Notes: generated by a model from the sequence alone, not told the origin. A DNA stretch of 15,272 bases from MVRV01 sp964469905 (GCA_964469905.1 CAYXZW010000061.1:1-15272); one strand, 5' to 3'; numbered from the stretch's first letter, positions 1 to 8,658 are shown. Program-made: numbers and translations.

Positions 1-1
1 G

Positions 2-94
2 GATAAGGAAATACTTAAGTAATACTCCGAAGGCCTGATTGCATCGAGCGCTTGTCTGCACGGTGAAATAGCATCTCACATCGTCCGGGGAAAT
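2..94 (+). other. dnaE: 5' part of the dnaE reading frame, interrupted by an in-frame TAA
   Basis: Read in the frame of the downstream dnaE gene, this stretch gives DKEILK, a stop (TAA at 20-22), then YSEGLIASSACLHGEI and on into the start at 95. The sequence on both sides of the stop looks like the PHP region of bacterial DNA polymerase III alpha, where a lysine, glutamine or glutamate is usual at the stop position. A single base change from CAA, AAA or GAA would produce TAA. The frame is open up to the left edge, so the real gene most likely starts outside the window. A base-calling or assembly error is the simplest explanation; a true nonsense mutation is possible. Confidence 0.75.
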
Positions 95-3000
95 ATGGAC
101 GAAGCCAGAAAATCCGCCCGTGCCTATCTGGACATTTTCGGTGAAGACAATTTCTATCTGGAGATTATGGAAAATGGAATCCCTGAACAGAAAATCGCCA
201 ATCAGGGCTTGATTGAACTTGGCAAAGAGTTGTCGATTCCGCTAATTGCTACGAATGACTGCCATTATTTGAATGCCGACCATGCCGAAGCGCACAATAT
301 TCTTTTGTGTATCCAGACAGGGAAGACCATCGAAGACAAGGACCGGATGTCGATGACATCGGATCAGTTTTACGTGAAATCCCCGGAGGAAATGCAGATG
401 CTTTTTGCGGCGACTCCGGAAGCGATAGCCAACACGGTGAGCATTGCCGAACGATGTAATCTGACCTTCGAATTCGGGAAGTTCTATCTGCCTAAATTTG
501 AAGTCAAAAATCCTGAAGAATCACTCGAAGATTACCTTGACCGTAAAGCGGTGGAAGGTCTGGAAAAGCTCCTACCAACCATTATGAAGTACCAGAAAGA
601 AGATGAGCCTGCAGTCAAGGAAAAATATAGCAAACGCCTTCGTACAGAGCTGGAAATCATAAAAAAAATGGGATTTGCCGGCTATTTTCTGATCGTTTCG
701 GATTTTATCAAGCACGCCAAACACAATGGTGTTCCTGTAGGACCAGGACGCGGCTCTGCCGCCGGTTCGCTGGTTGCCTATGCCATTCGAATTACCGACA
801 TCGATCCCTTGCGTTACGGACTGTTTTTTGAGCGATTCCTGAATCCTGACCGAATCAGCATGCCGGATATTGATATCGATTTCTGTCAGGAGCGACGCGG
901 GGAAATCATTAAATATGTGACAGAGAAATATGGCAAGGATAAAGTCACGCAAATCTGCACATTTGGAAAGATGATGGCCAAAGGCGTAATCCGGGACGTA
1001 GGACGAGCCCTCAATATTCCTTACGGTGATGCGGATCGCATTGCCAAACTCGTGCCCACTGTTTTGAATATCACACTGGCGGAAGCATTTAAAATGGAGC
1101 CTCGCTTCGCCGAAGAACGCAAAAAAAATCCACAAATTGACAAATTGTTATCCCTTTCACTGGTTCTGGAAGGTCTCAACCGTCACTCATCCGTTCACGC
1201 TGCCGGTGTGGTGATTTCAGATGCACCGCTGGTCGAACGAGTGCCGCTATTTGCTCCGAAAGATGATATCGTTTCCCAGTATTCCATGAAGGATATCGAA
1301 GCCGTCGGACTGACAAAATTTGATTTCCTGGGGCTAAAGACCCTGACGGTGATTAAGAACACTCTGGATTTCATTAAACAGTCCCATAATATTGATATTG
1401 ATATTAATGATTTACCATTAGACGATGATGAAACATACCAGTTGTTGATGAAGGGTGAAACCGACGGTGTATTCCAGCTGGAAAGCTCCGGGATGAAAGA
1501 TCTTCTGGTCAATTTCAAACCCGATCATATAGAAGATGTGATTGCTTTGATTGCAGCTTACCGTCCCGGCCCGATGAAGATGATCCCCGATTTCATAGCC
1601 CGTAAGCATGGAAAACAACAAATAACCTATGAACTGCCTCAGCTTGAAACGATTTTGAACGAAACTTACGGCATCATCCTTTATCAGGAGCAGGTTATGC
1701 AAATAGCCAATGTGATCGGCGGCTACACAATGGCTCAAGCCGACACATTGCGTAAAGTGATGGGCAAAAAGCAAGTTGCGGCAATGGAAAAAGAGAAACC
1801 AAAATTTCTCGAAGGTGCGAAAAAACAAAAAATTAATGAAAACAAGGCAAAGATCATCTGGGACCAAATGGAGACCTTTGCTGAATACGGGTTTAATAAG
1901 TCTCATAGTGCCGCCTATGCGATGATCACCTATCAGACAGCTTATCTCAAGGCTCATTACCCGGTTGCTTTCATGGCGGCGCTTCTGACCAGTGAAAAAG
2001 ATAATCGTGATAAAATTATCAAACACATGTCCAACTGCAAAGAAATGGATATTAATATTTTGCCGCCGGACATTAATGAATCGGAAAAAGACTTTAGTAT
2101 TTCAGGTGAAAATATCCGTTTTGGTCTCGGTGCGGTGAAAAATGTTGGAGAAGCAGCGATTGAATCGATTATTGCCATGCGCCAAGATGCTAAATTTACC
2201 TCCTTTATGGATTTCCTGAGCCGTGTCGATTTGCGTAAAGTCAATAGAAGAGTCATCGAAAGCCTGATTAAATGCGGTTCTTTTGATTCACTGGGTTACA
2301 CCCGTCGTCAGCTAATGGCTTGCCTGGATCAGGCGATGGATGATGCACAGCGGAAGCAGAAGGAATTACTCAGTAATCAAGCAAATATTTTCGATCAGTT
2401 GGAAGCTGCGGATGCCTCTAGCACCAATGGTGGGACATCATTCCAGATTCCCAGTTTTCCGGAATGGGACCGTAAAGAATTGCTTTCCATCGAGAAGGAT
2501 ACCCTTGGCTTTTATATCACAGGTCACCCTTTGCATGGTTACGCCGAAAAATTAAAGCTGGTTACTAACGTAAATTCTACAGGCTTGAGCTCAAAACGAG
2601 ATAAAGACACAATTACCATCGCCGGCGTGATCAGTACGCTTACAGAAAGGCTGACCAAAAAAAAAGATATCATGTGCAATATCGTCCTGGAAGATTTGCA
2701 GGGTTCTGTCAGCATCATCTTCTGGGCGGACGTTTATAAGAAGTTTTATGAGCTGCTCCATGCAGACGAACCGGTTGTTATTTCGGGAACCATTGACGTT
2801 GGCGATGAATCACTTAAAGTAATTGCCCAGGATGTTATCCCATTGGCTAAAGCGTTGGAGAATCCTTATAAACAGGTCCGGTTTATGGTTGACACGGATA
2901 AAGTATCTCCGGAAAATATCAAATCCCTGTACGATACGATTAAGAAATACAGCGGTAAATACGAAGGTTACATTCACATTCTTAATGGAAAAAGTGAAAC

Positions 3001-3100
3001 AATTGTAAGGCTCGGTGACGACACCAGACTCGATATTTGTGAACGATTGCAAAGGGAAGCGGATTGTATCTTGGGGGAGGGCGGCACGATTTATTGCTGA
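95..3100 (+). CDS. dnaE: DNA polymerase III alpha subunit (5' part missing or broken)
   Basis: This is the catalytic subunit of the replicative DNA polymerase, acting at the fork with the beta clamp and clamp loader. The visible product has 1001 residues, against about 1150-1170 for the family. Residues 1 to about 135 are the rear of the PHP domain (TNDCHYL at 53-59). The palm begins with GPGRGSAAG at 216-224. The metal-binding aspartates are seen in PDIDIDF (D258, D260) and KFDFLGL (D410), with spacing matching D401/D403/D555 of E. coli. Then come GVFQLESSG near 458, FNKSHSAAYA near 600, and an OB fold from about 838 to 910. The C-terminus looks complete. Roughly 145 N-terminal residues are missing; part is encoded in 2-94 behind an in-frame TAA, the rest lies outside. 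The ATG at 95 is only the first start after that stop and is probably not the native one. The catalytic core is intact. Confidence 0.95.
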   Translation: MDEARKSARAYLDIFGEDNFYLEIMENGIPEQKIANQGLIELGKELSIPLIATNDCHYLNADHAEAHNILLCIQTGKTIEDKDRMSMTSDQFYVKSPEEMQMLFAATPEAIANTVSIAERCNLTFEFGKFYLPKFEVKNPEESLEDYLDRKAVEGLEKLLPTIMKYQKEDEPAVKEKYSKRLRTELEIIKKMGFAGYFLIVSDFIKHAKHNGVPVGPGRGSAAGSLVAYAIRITDIDPLRYGLFFERFLNPDRISMPDIDIDFCQERRGEIIKYVTEKYGKDKVTQICTFGKMMAKGVIRDVGRALNIPYGDADRIAKLVPTVLNITLAEAFKMEPRFAEERKKNPQIDKLLSLSLVLEGLNRHSSVHAAGVVISDAPLVERVPLFAPKDDIVSQYSMKDIEAVGLTKFDFLGLKTLTVIKNTLDFIKQSHNIDIDINDLPLDDDETYQLLMKGETDGVFQLESSGMKDLLVNFKPDHIEDVIALIAAYRPGPMKMIPDFIARKHGKQQITYELPQLETILNETYGIILYQEQVMQIANVIGGYTMAQADTLRKVMGKKQVAAMEKEKPKFLEGAKKQKINENKAKIIWDQMETFAEYGFNKSHSAAYAMITYQTAYLKAHYPVAFMAALLTSEKDNRDKIIKHMSNCKEMDINILPPDINESEKDFSISGENIRFGLGAVKNVGEAAIESIIAMRQDAKFTSFMDFLSRVDLRKVNRRVIESLIKCGSFDSLGYTRRQLMACLDQAMDDAQRKQKELLSNQANIFDQLEAADASSTNGGTSFQIPSFPEWDRKELLSIEKDTLGFYITGHPLHGYAEKLKLVTNVNSTGLSSKRDKDTITIAGVISTLTERLTKKKDIMCNIVLEDLQGSVSIIFWADVYKKFYELLHADEPVVISGTIDVGDESLKVIAQDVIPLAKALENPYKQVRFMVDTDKVSPENIKSLYDTIKKYSGKYEGYIHILNGKSETIVRLGDDTRLDICERLQREADCILGEGGTIYC

Positions 3101-3157
3101 GCCCATATCGGCCATCGAAAAATTTCCATAGTTCAGGCTCACACTGAAAAATACAGG

Positions 3158-3166
3158 TTATCCACA
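3158..3166 (+). promoter_or_regulatory. Single perfect DnaA box (TTATCCACA)
   Basis: TTATCCACA is the strong E. coli R1-type DnaA-binding sequence. It lies in the 115-base AT-rich gap between dnaE and the UPF0280 gene. No second box is visible nearby, so this is not an origin. It could be a regulatory or titration site for DnaA, or a chance match; a 9-base match is not rare at genome scale, but its location outside genes is suggestive. Confidence 0.4.
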
Positions 3167-3215
3167 GCATTAAATATTAAGACTTGAAAACTATCAACAG
3201 TAATATATTAATAAA

Positions 3216-3935
3216 ATGAAACATGAGGAAAGAACATATAGATCTTTAATTAATAACAATAATCTTATTTCATATAATATTAAGATTGCAGAAAGTGATC
3301 TGTTCATAAGTTCGGAGGCTAATCTTTCGGAAATGGCCTTTCAATCCTTATCAAAGCACAGAAATTCTATAGAAATCTATATCAAAAATTATCCGGAATT
3401 TCGCAATGCTCTTTTGCCTCTTCCTGAAAATCATTTGGCCCCACCCATTATTCGGGATATGATTTCGAAATCCATGATCTGCGGAGTAGGGCCTATGGCT
3501 TCGGTCGCCGGAGCCATAGCGGAATTTGTCGGTTATGATCTGCTTGATCAGACGGAAACCCTCATTATCGAAAATGGCGGAGATATCTTTCTGCGGTCTA
3601 ACAAGAGATCAACCGTCGCTATTTACGCCGGAGAATCTGCTTTAAGTTATAAAGTCAATGTTGTTGTAAAACCGGAAGAAACACCATTAGGAATTTGCAC
3701 ATCATCCGCCACGGTCGGGCCATCATTGAGCTTCGGAAAGGCCGACGCGGTTTGTGTGATATCCAAATCTGCAACCCTGGCCGATGCCGCGGCATCGGCC
3801 ATAGGAAACAGGGTAAAAAGTAAAAAAGACATCAAAACTGCCCTGGTTTACGGAATTGAAATTCCGGGAATAAAAGGGATTATTATTATCTGCGGCAACG
3901 ATATGGGAGCAATAGGAGACGTTGAATTTATTTAA
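3216..3935 (+). CDS. UPF0280 / COG2122 family protein (ApbE-like fold)
   Basis: The 239-residue product matches the uncharacterised UPF0280 family, which resembles FAD:protein FMN transferases (ApbE). Recognisable parts are the N-terminal ERTYR, the glycine-rich GPMASVAGAIAEFVGYDLL near 92-110, ENGGDIFL shortly after (compare the GGDI motif of ApbE), and a late DAAASAIGN stretch. No signal peptide or membrane segment is seen, so it is probably cytoplasmic. The ATG fits the family N-terminus, but no Shine-Dalgarno sequence precedes it. A possible promoter (TTGAAA at 3184-3189, TATTAA at 3206-3211, 16-base spacer) lies directly before the start. The function is not known; a flavin-transfer or cofactor role is only an inference from the fold. 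The next gene begins 61 bases downstream and may be co-transcribed. Confidence 0.85.
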   Translation: MKHEERTYRSLINNNNLISYNIKIAESDLFISSEANLSEMAFQSLSKHRNSIEIYIKNYPEFRNALLPLPENHLAPPIIRDMISKSMICGVGPMASVAGAIAEFVGYDLLDQTETLIIENGGDIFLRSNKRSTVAIYAGESALSYKVNVVVKPEETPLGICTSSATVGPSLSFGKADAVCVISKSATLADAAASAIGNRVKSKKDIKTALVYGIEIPGIKGIIIICGNDMGAIGDVEFI

Positions 3936-3996
3936 AGAATATGGATCCAGACCAATAACATCAAAGCTACTTTATAATTAAAGGAATAATATTAAT

Positions 3997-4413
3997 ATGT
4001 TATACTTCACGGAAGAACTATGGAAGCGCAGTGCCTTTATAAAATTATTGGGTTTGACTATTGAAAAACTGGAAAATGGTCGATGTTGGAGTCGTCTGGA
4101 AATTAACGACACTCTTTTGAATAAACACAAATTTGTTCATGGCGGTGTCATTTATTCCATTGCGGATATCAGCATGGGCGTGGCCGTCTATTCCACACTT
4201 AAGCAAGGTGAAGAAACTGCTACCATCGAAATTAAAATCAACTATTTAAAACCGGCAGCGACGAAAATATTATATTGTGAAACTCACATAATCCAAAAAG
4301 GAAAAAACATTGCCGTTTTGGAGGCAGAAGTCAAATCGGACGATATTTTAATCGCCAAAGCTCTTGGTTCTTTTTCAATTTTCAAATCTAAAGAGGTAAG
4401 GGGTATGGAGTGA
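3997..4413 (+). CDS. PaaI-type hotdog thioesterase
   Basis: The 138-residue protein is a single hotdog domain of the PaaI/acyl-CoA thioesterase type, which hydrolyses CoA thioesters in the cytoplasm. The key stretch is N42 followed by VHGGVIYSIAD, giving H48-G49-G50 and D57, the usual oxyanion and catalytic positions of this group. A later strand with EIKINYLKPA is also typical. An AAGGA sequence at 3981-3985, 11 bases before the ATG, supports the start. It follows the UPF0280 gene on the same strand and converges on dnaJ. The substrate cannot be told from sequence; aryl- or acyl-CoA release is likely. It is a different hotdog branch from the YbgC-like protein further along. Confidence 0.87.
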   Translation: MLYFTEELWKRSAFIKLLGLTIEKLENGRCWSRLEINDTLLNKHKFVHGGVIYSIADISMGVAVYSTLKQGEETATIEIKINYLKPAATKILYCETHIIQKGKNIAVLEAEVKSDDILIAKALGSFSIFKSKEVRGME

Positions 4414-4463
4414 CGGAATAGAAAGCTTGTAAAAGCTTAAAATAAATAATTGTATTATTAAGT

Positions 4464-4480
4464 TAACATAAGATATGTTA
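4464..4480. repeat. Perfect 7-base inverted repeat in the convergent gap
   Basis: TAACATA and TATGTTA flank a 3-base AGA spacer. The repeat lies in the 174-base AT-rich gap between two convergent genes. It has no T-run on either side, so it does not look like an intrinsic terminator. It could be a weak hairpin or an operator-like site. A second small palindrome, AAGCTT-GTAA-AAGCTT, lies at 4423-4438. Nothing else is recognised in the gap. Confidence 0.3.
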
Positions 4481-4587
4481 TGAGACTCGATGGTAATTTC
4501 AAAAAGTTGTATGAGTTCCTGAGAAATAAGTCCATGTTGGAATGCACCCCTTTGAACGGCTTTTAATAGTCTTCATACCTCTTTGAG

Positions 4588-5541
4588 TTAAATTCCATCC
4601 GCAGCCAGTTGTTCAATGATCTTCATCTGTTTATCAGTCAACTTTTTAGGGACTTCTACATTGATCTTGACATATTGATCGCCTTTAACTGCGCCTTTAA
4701 GTCCCGGAACACCATAACCCTTCATCCGGATTTTAGTGTTATTTTGCGTACCCGGAGCAATCTTCAGCCTTTTTGTGGTTCCATCAAGCGTCGGGACATC
4801 GATAGCCGTTCCCAATGTCGCCTGGGTAAATTTGATGGTTTTTTCGATATAAAGATCATTGCCATCCCGGGCAAAGATTGGATGAGGCATTACATTAATA
4901 TTTAAATACAAATCACCATTGGGGCCGCCATTGAAGCCTGTCAGTCCTTTCCCGGGCAATCTCAATTTCTTACCAGTGCTGATTCCGGAAGGTATTTTAA
5001 CATTAATGTCTTCAATGCGATTTTCCATTTGCAGCGAAATCTTTTTATCAGCGCCCAGTACTGATTCTTCTAATGATATTGATAAATTATACTCGGCATC
5101 CTGGCCTTTTTGCGGCATATTGGCATACTGATGGCCACCACCACCGAATATTCCGGAGAATGGGTCATCGTAATCCTGCGCTCCACCGCCGCCTCTTCTG
5201 CCGGCGCTGCGAAAAGTGGTTCTGCCTCCCCCTCTTCCGCCACCAAAACCAAATCCCCGCAATATCTCATCCAGGTCAAAATCACGGAAAATGTCTTCCT
5301 GAGAGTATTGCTGACGATATTGGTCTGCGGAGCCAAATTGATCATATTGTTCACGCTTCTTCACATCACTTAAAACGGCGTAAGCTTCGCTGATCTTTTT
5401 GAATTTTTCTTCAGAGGCCGCTTTATTGTTGGGGTTTTTGTCGGGATGCCACTTTACAGCCAGCTTGCGATAAGCTTTTTTTATTTCATCAGCGGAGGCT
5501 TTCTTATCGACACCCAGAACTTGGTAATAATCTTCGGCCAT
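4588..5541 (-). CDS. cbpA: DnaJ-family co-chaperone without zinc finger (CbpA type)
   Basis: The 317-residue protein is a J-domain co-chaperone that would deliver clients to DnaK and stimulate its ATPase. The J domain occupies residues 1-70 with HPD at 32-34. A glycine/phenylalanine-rich linker runs from about 85 to 140 and is unusually rich in glycine and arginine. Two C-terminal substrate-binding domains follow (SLEESVLGADKKISL, then MPHPIFARDGNDLYIE). The protein has no cysteine at all, so the zinc finger of classical DnaJ is absent, which defines the CbpA/class B type. AAGGAA precedes the ATG by about 12 bases. It is the last gene of the long - strand operon, 48 bases after iorB; no dnaK or grpE is nearby. 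It is probably not the main DnaJ of the cell. Confidence 0.93.
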   Translation of the reverse strand: MAEDYYQVLGVDKKASADEIKKAYRKLAVKWHPDKNPNNKAASEEKFKKISEAYAVLSDVKKREQYDQFGSADQYRQQYSQEDIFRDFDLDEILRGFGFGGGRGGGRTTFRSAGRRGGGGAQDYDDPFSGIFGGGGHQYANMPQKGQDAEYNLSISLEESVLGADKKISLQMENRIEDINVKIPSGISTGKKLRLPGKGLTGFNGGPNGDLYLNINVMPHPIFARDGNDLYIEKTIKFTQATLGTAIDVPTLDGTTKRLKIAPGTQNNTKIRMKGYGVPGLKGAVKGDQYVKINVEVPKKLTDKQMKIIEQLAADGI

Positions 5542-5589
5542 AATTTTTCAAGGTTCCTTTTCGATTGTGAAATTCAATATGGCGGTAAT

Positions 5590-6171
5590 TTAAGCAGTAA
5601 TTCCCATTTGAAAAGCATCTAAATTCAATTTTACCAGTTTTTGCGGAAAGGATTTCTTGATGACGCTTTCCCAAATGGATTGCTCAACGTTCATCAGATT
5701 GGATACTGCTCCAAGAAGGACTACATTTGCCGCTTTAATATTGCCGGCTTTTTGCGCCAGTTCAGCCGCGTTAAACGCGATCACCTTAGCGTAATGTTTC
5801 TTTAAAAAACTAATGACATCATCCGGATATGATGCGTCACCCATATTGACTGCCGGAGGATAAATTTCCTCTGTATTGAGAATAATGGACGCGTTTTTGC
5901 TTAAGAATTTCAAATAGCGCAATGCTTCCATTTTCTCGAAAGAAACCAGTGTTTCAATAGTTCCGGGCTCAGCCAATGGCGAATAAACCTTCTCGCCGTA
6001 ACGAACATGGCTGGTCACGCAGCCGCCGCGCTGCGCCATGCCATGAACTTCACTTTTTTTGACGTCAAAACCCGCCTCCATCATGGCCATACACATAACA
6101 TCACTGGCCCTCAGAATTCCCTGGCCGCCTACACCGGCAAACAATATGCTCTTTACCTTAGAATCAATCAT
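5590..6171 (-). CDS. iorB: Indolepyruvate:ferredoxin oxidoreductase, beta subunit
   Basis: The 193-residue protein is the small (gamma-type) subunit of indolepyruvate ferredoxin oxidoreductase. The N-terminus ILFAGVGGQGILRASDV is the hallmark of the 2-oxoacid:acceptor oxidoreductase gamma domain. It is followed by SEVHGMAQRGGCVTSHVRYG, also characteristic, and NAAELAQKAGN further on. With IorA it converts aryl-pyruvates (indole-, phenyl-, hydroxyphenyl-pyruvate) plus CoA to aryl-acetyl-CoA and CO2, reducing ferredoxin. It has no Fe-S cluster of its own. The ATG is preceded by AAGGAAAA and lies 17 bases after the iorA stop, so the pair is translated together. Confidence 0.95.
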   Translation of the reverse strand: MIDSKVKSILFAGVGGQGILRASDVMCMAMMEAGFDVKKSEVHGMAQRGGCVTSHVRYGEKVYSPLAEPGTIETLVSFEKMEALRYLKFLSKNASIILNTEEIYPPAVNMGDASYPDDVISFLKKHYAKVIAFNAAELAQKAGNIKAANVVLLGAVSNLMNVEQSIWESVIKKSFPQKLVKLNLDAFQMGITA

Positions 6172-6188
6172 TAACGTTTTCCTTATTA

Positions 6189-7955
6189 TTAGCTGATCGC
6201 GTCGAATTTACAGACTTGCGCACATAAACCACAACCATTACAAAGTGTTTCATCAATAAACGAGATGCCCTTGCGCTTGGATCCTTCCTTGGTCACACCT
6301 TTTTTCCAGGAAATTGGCGGACAATTGAGTCCCAGACAGGATTTGCAGCCTTCACATTTATCTGCATCAACTTTCAGAGAGGGTTGAGATTTCATGCCTG
6401 CCCGTTTAAATAGAACACATGGTCTCTTAGCAATAATGACGGATGGACCCGAACTGGCCAGTTCATCCTTGATCGCATTGTGCGTTTCTTTGATATTGTT
6501 AGGATCGATAACCCTTATATTTTCTATTCCTAGAGCCGATACTAAAACATTTAGATTAACTTTTTTAGCCTCTTTTCCCATCAGGGTGTAACCGGTTCCG
6601 GGGTGTTCCTGCATACCGGTCATGGCCGTTGTGCTGTTGTCTAATATGATAATGAGAGCATCACTGTTATTGTAGGCCATATTTAAAAGCGGGGTGATTC
6701 CGGAATGCAAAAAAGTAGAATCGCCAATTACGCCCACTATCTTGCCCTTCCCTTTTTCCTTCAGGGCTTTACTCATGCCATGAGCCATGCCGATGCTCGC
6801 CCCCATGCAGATACAGGAATGAAGCCCTTCCAATGGTTTCAGATAAGACAAGGTATAGCAGCCGATATCGCCGTGGACATAGCACTTGGATTTTTTCAAC
6901 GCATAAAACAATCCCCGATGCGGACAACCGGGACAAAGGTTCGGTGGGCGTTGCGCGAGATCAGCTTTGTATGGAGAAACCGCTCCCAGCAGATTACGAT
7001 CGATAGCGTTTCTGATAATGCCGGGATCAAATTCATTCGTGTAAGGAAAGATATCCTTGCCCGTCACCTCGATCCCCATGGCTTTGATCTGTTCTTCAAG
7101 GTAAGGATCAAGTTCTTCGATCACGTAAATCTTTTTCACTTTGGAAGCGAAATGGCGGATCATTTTCTCCGGAAGCGGATAAACCATGCCCAGTTTGAGA
7201 TAGGAAAAATTCGGGAAAACGTCTTTGGCATAATTATAGGTCATGCCGGCTGTGATAATGCCAACATCCGGATCATTGATTTCCATTTTATTTTCAGGAA
7301 ATGTCTCCACAAATGCTTTTAAAGCGTGCTGGCGTTTTTCGACCTCAACACGGCGCACACGGGCGTTGATCGGAACCATGACATACTTTTCCGCATGGTG
7401 AACCAGTCTTGTTTTGTCCACCGGTAACTGCGGTTCGTGGAGCGTGACAACGGATTTGGAATGAGATACACGCGTTGTTGACCGGAAAAACACAGGTGTG
7501 TCGAACTTTTCGCTGATTTCAAACGCCAGCCTGATAAAATCTTTAGCTTCCTGAGGATCTGCCGGCTCCAGCATGGGGATTTTAGCAAATTTAGCGTAAT
7601 TGCGATTGTCCTGCTCATTTTGCGAACTGTGCATGGACGGATCATCCGCGCTGATGATTACCAGCGCTCCTTCGATGCCGGTGTAACTGACGGTAAAAAT
7701 CGGGTCTGCAGCGACGTTGACTCCTACGTGCTTCATCACGGCCAGCGCTTTTACTCCACCTAAAGCTGCGCCGATGGCAACTTCGACTGCGACTTTTTCA
7801 TTGGGCGCCCATTCGGCGTAAACACCATCGTATTTTGCAAATTCTTCCATGATCTCGGTACTGGGCGTGCCGGGATAGGCTGCTGCAAACCTCACACCCG
7901 CTTCATAAACGCCACGAGCGATGGCTTCATTTCCTGACATGAGTTGTTTTTTCAA
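6189..7955 (-). CDS. iorA: Indolepyruvate:ferredoxin oxidoreductase, alpha subunit
   Basis: The 588-residue protein is the thiamine-diphosphate catalytic subunit. The N-terminal pyrimidine-binding domain begins with GNEAIARGVYEAG and includes AAYPGTPSTEI. The pyrophosphate-binding domain has CPGCPHRG and the ThDP/Mg motif beginning GDS at 411-413, with DNSTTAMTG about 30 residues later. The C-terminus carries two ferredoxin-like 4Fe-4S motifs: C534, C537, C540, C545 and C572, C575, C578, C582, as usual for IorA. The start is TTG at 7955-7953: a GGAGG sequence sits 9 bases upstream and the encoded MKKQLMSGNEA is typical. An ATG at 7940 would be the alternative, but its spacing to the ribosome site is too long. 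It follows the TPR gene by 21 bases. In anaerobes it serves amino-acid fermentation or the reverse, reductive direction. Confidence 0.97.
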   Translation of the reverse strand: MKKQLMSGNEAIARGVYEAGVRFAAAYPGTPSTEIMEEFAKYDGVYAEWAPNEKVAVEVAIGAALGGVKALAVMKHVGVNVAADPIFTVSYTGIEGALVIISADDPSMHSSQNEQDNRNYAKFAKIPMLEPADPQEAKDFIRLAFEISEKFDTPVFFRSTTRVSHSKSVVTLHEPQLPVDKTRLVHHAEKYVMVPINARVRRVEVEKRQHALKAFVETFPENKMEINDPDVGIITAGMTYNYAKDVFPNFSYLKLGMVYPLPEKMIRHFASKVKKIYVIEELDPYLEEQIKAMGIEVTGKDIFPYTNEFDPGIIRNAIDRNLLGAVSPYKADLAQRPPNLCPGCPHRGLFYALKKSKCYVHGDIGCYTLSYLKPLEGLHSCICMGASIGMAHGMSKALKEKGKGKIVGVIGDSTFLHSGITPLLNMAYNNSDALIIILDNSTTAMTGMQEHPGTGYTLMGKEAKKVNLNVLVSALGIENIRVIDPNNIKETHNAIKDELASSGPSVIIAKRPCVLFKRAGMKSQPSLKVDADKCEGCKSCLGLNCPPISWKKGVTKEGSKRKGISFIDETLCNGCGLCAQVCKFDAIS

Positions 7956-7964
7956 ATGTTTGTG

Positions 7965-7969
7965 CCTCC
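7965..7969 (-). promoter_or_regulatory. Ribosome binding site (GGAGG) that fixes a TTG start for iorA
   Basis: GGAGG on the - strand lies 9 bases before the TTG at 7955-7953 and within the 21-base gap after the TPR gene. The spacing is ideal for TTG and poor for the next ATG, five codons later. Confidence 0.75.
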
Positions 7970-7976
7970 GTATAAA

Positions 7977-8657
7977 TCAGCTCAGGGTAGATATTTTCCG
8001 CTTGATAAAAATGGTTGTTGCGGGTTCAGTCGTTTTTTCCAATGCTTTTTTATAGTACTCCAGAGCTTTTTCTTTGTTATTTAATTCTTCATACGCGCGT
8101 GCGATGTTCCGTAATCCGATTGCTTCAAAGCCAACATTATAAGCGCTTTGCGCTTGTTCAAAATATTTCAGGGCTTCCTTATAATCTTTTTTGACTTCAA
8201 AGGAATATCCCAGAGACGTTAAAGCAAGAAATTTAACGCCCGTTTTATCCGATCCAGACTTGCCAACGAACTTTTGATAAGAGTTGATCGCCTGATCAAA
8301 CTCGCCTCTGCTATAATAAATATTGCCGAGGTGATAATAAGCCATTCGGCCGCTCCAGCTGTGAGGATATTTTTCAATCAATTCTTTGAATATATTGATG
8401 TTTTCATTAACCGTTTCTTTATTATCGCCGCTTTTCAAGATATTTCCCTGCGCTTGGGCATATAGTTTTAAAGCGGAACCGGAGTAATGGCTCCAGTAAA
8501 AATAAATTCCCATGGCAATGATGACGGCTGAAACCAACGCTATCCCGACAACCATCACACGGGTTTTGTTTTCTGAAATATAATCGCCTACTCTTTCGAA
8601 TGTGGTTTGAAATGCGTCATGGCTTTTCAGTTCTTTTTTTGATAACTTCGCAGACAT
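7977..8657 (-). CDS. Membrane-anchored TPR protein (YfgM-like)
   Basis: The 226-residue protein has a charged N-terminal cytoplasmic stretch, one hydrophobic segment at about 34-55, and then tetratricopeptide repeats (MAYYHLGNIYYSRGEFDQAI; YKEALKYFEQAQ; NIARAYEELNNKEKALEYYK). The N-terminal pattern KLSKKELKSHDAF before a membrane anchor resembles YfgM/TPR_21 proteins, which in E. coli attach to the SecYEG translocon and periplasmic chaperones. The orientation expected is N-in with the TPR domain in the periplasm. The ATG lies one base after the stop of the YbgC-like gene (TAA-T-ATG), and an AAAGGGGA sequence inside the end of that gene serves as ribosome site, so the two are translationally coupled. 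The precise partner is unknown; it is a scaffold protein rather than an enzyme. Confidence 0.85.
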   Translation of the reverse strand: MSAKLSKKELKSHDAFQTTFERVGDYISENKTRVMVVGIALVSAVIIAMGIYFYWSHYSGSALKLYAQAQGNILKSGDNKETVNENINIFKELIEKYPHSWSGRMAYYHLGNIYYSRGEFDQAINSYQKFVGKSGSDKTGVKFLALTSLGYSFEVKKDYKEALKYFEQAQSAYNVGFEAIGLRNIARAYEELNNKEKALEYYKKALEKTTEPATTIFIKRKISTLS

Positions 8658-8658
8658 A

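Noticed and set aside
572..1135. A 187-residue open frame on the - strand inside dnaE, with other similar frames up to 3170
   Set aside because: They run opposite to a clearly conserved coding region, show no recognisable domain or ribosome site, and are shadow frames.
3216..3935. Annotating the UPF0280 gene as apbE (FAD:protein FMN transferase)
   Set aside because: The similarity is at fold and GGDI-motif level; the sequence follows the separate COG2122 family, whose activity is not established.
4423..4438. AAGCTT-GTAA-AAGCTT as terminator of the PaaI-type thioesterase gene
   Set aside because: The stem is short and A/T-rich and is followed by A-rich rather than T-rich sequence, so it lacks the features of an intrinsic terminator.
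6705..7322. A 205-residue + strand open frame inside iorA
   Set aside because: It is antisense to a well-conserved catalytic region and its translation resembles no protein family I know.
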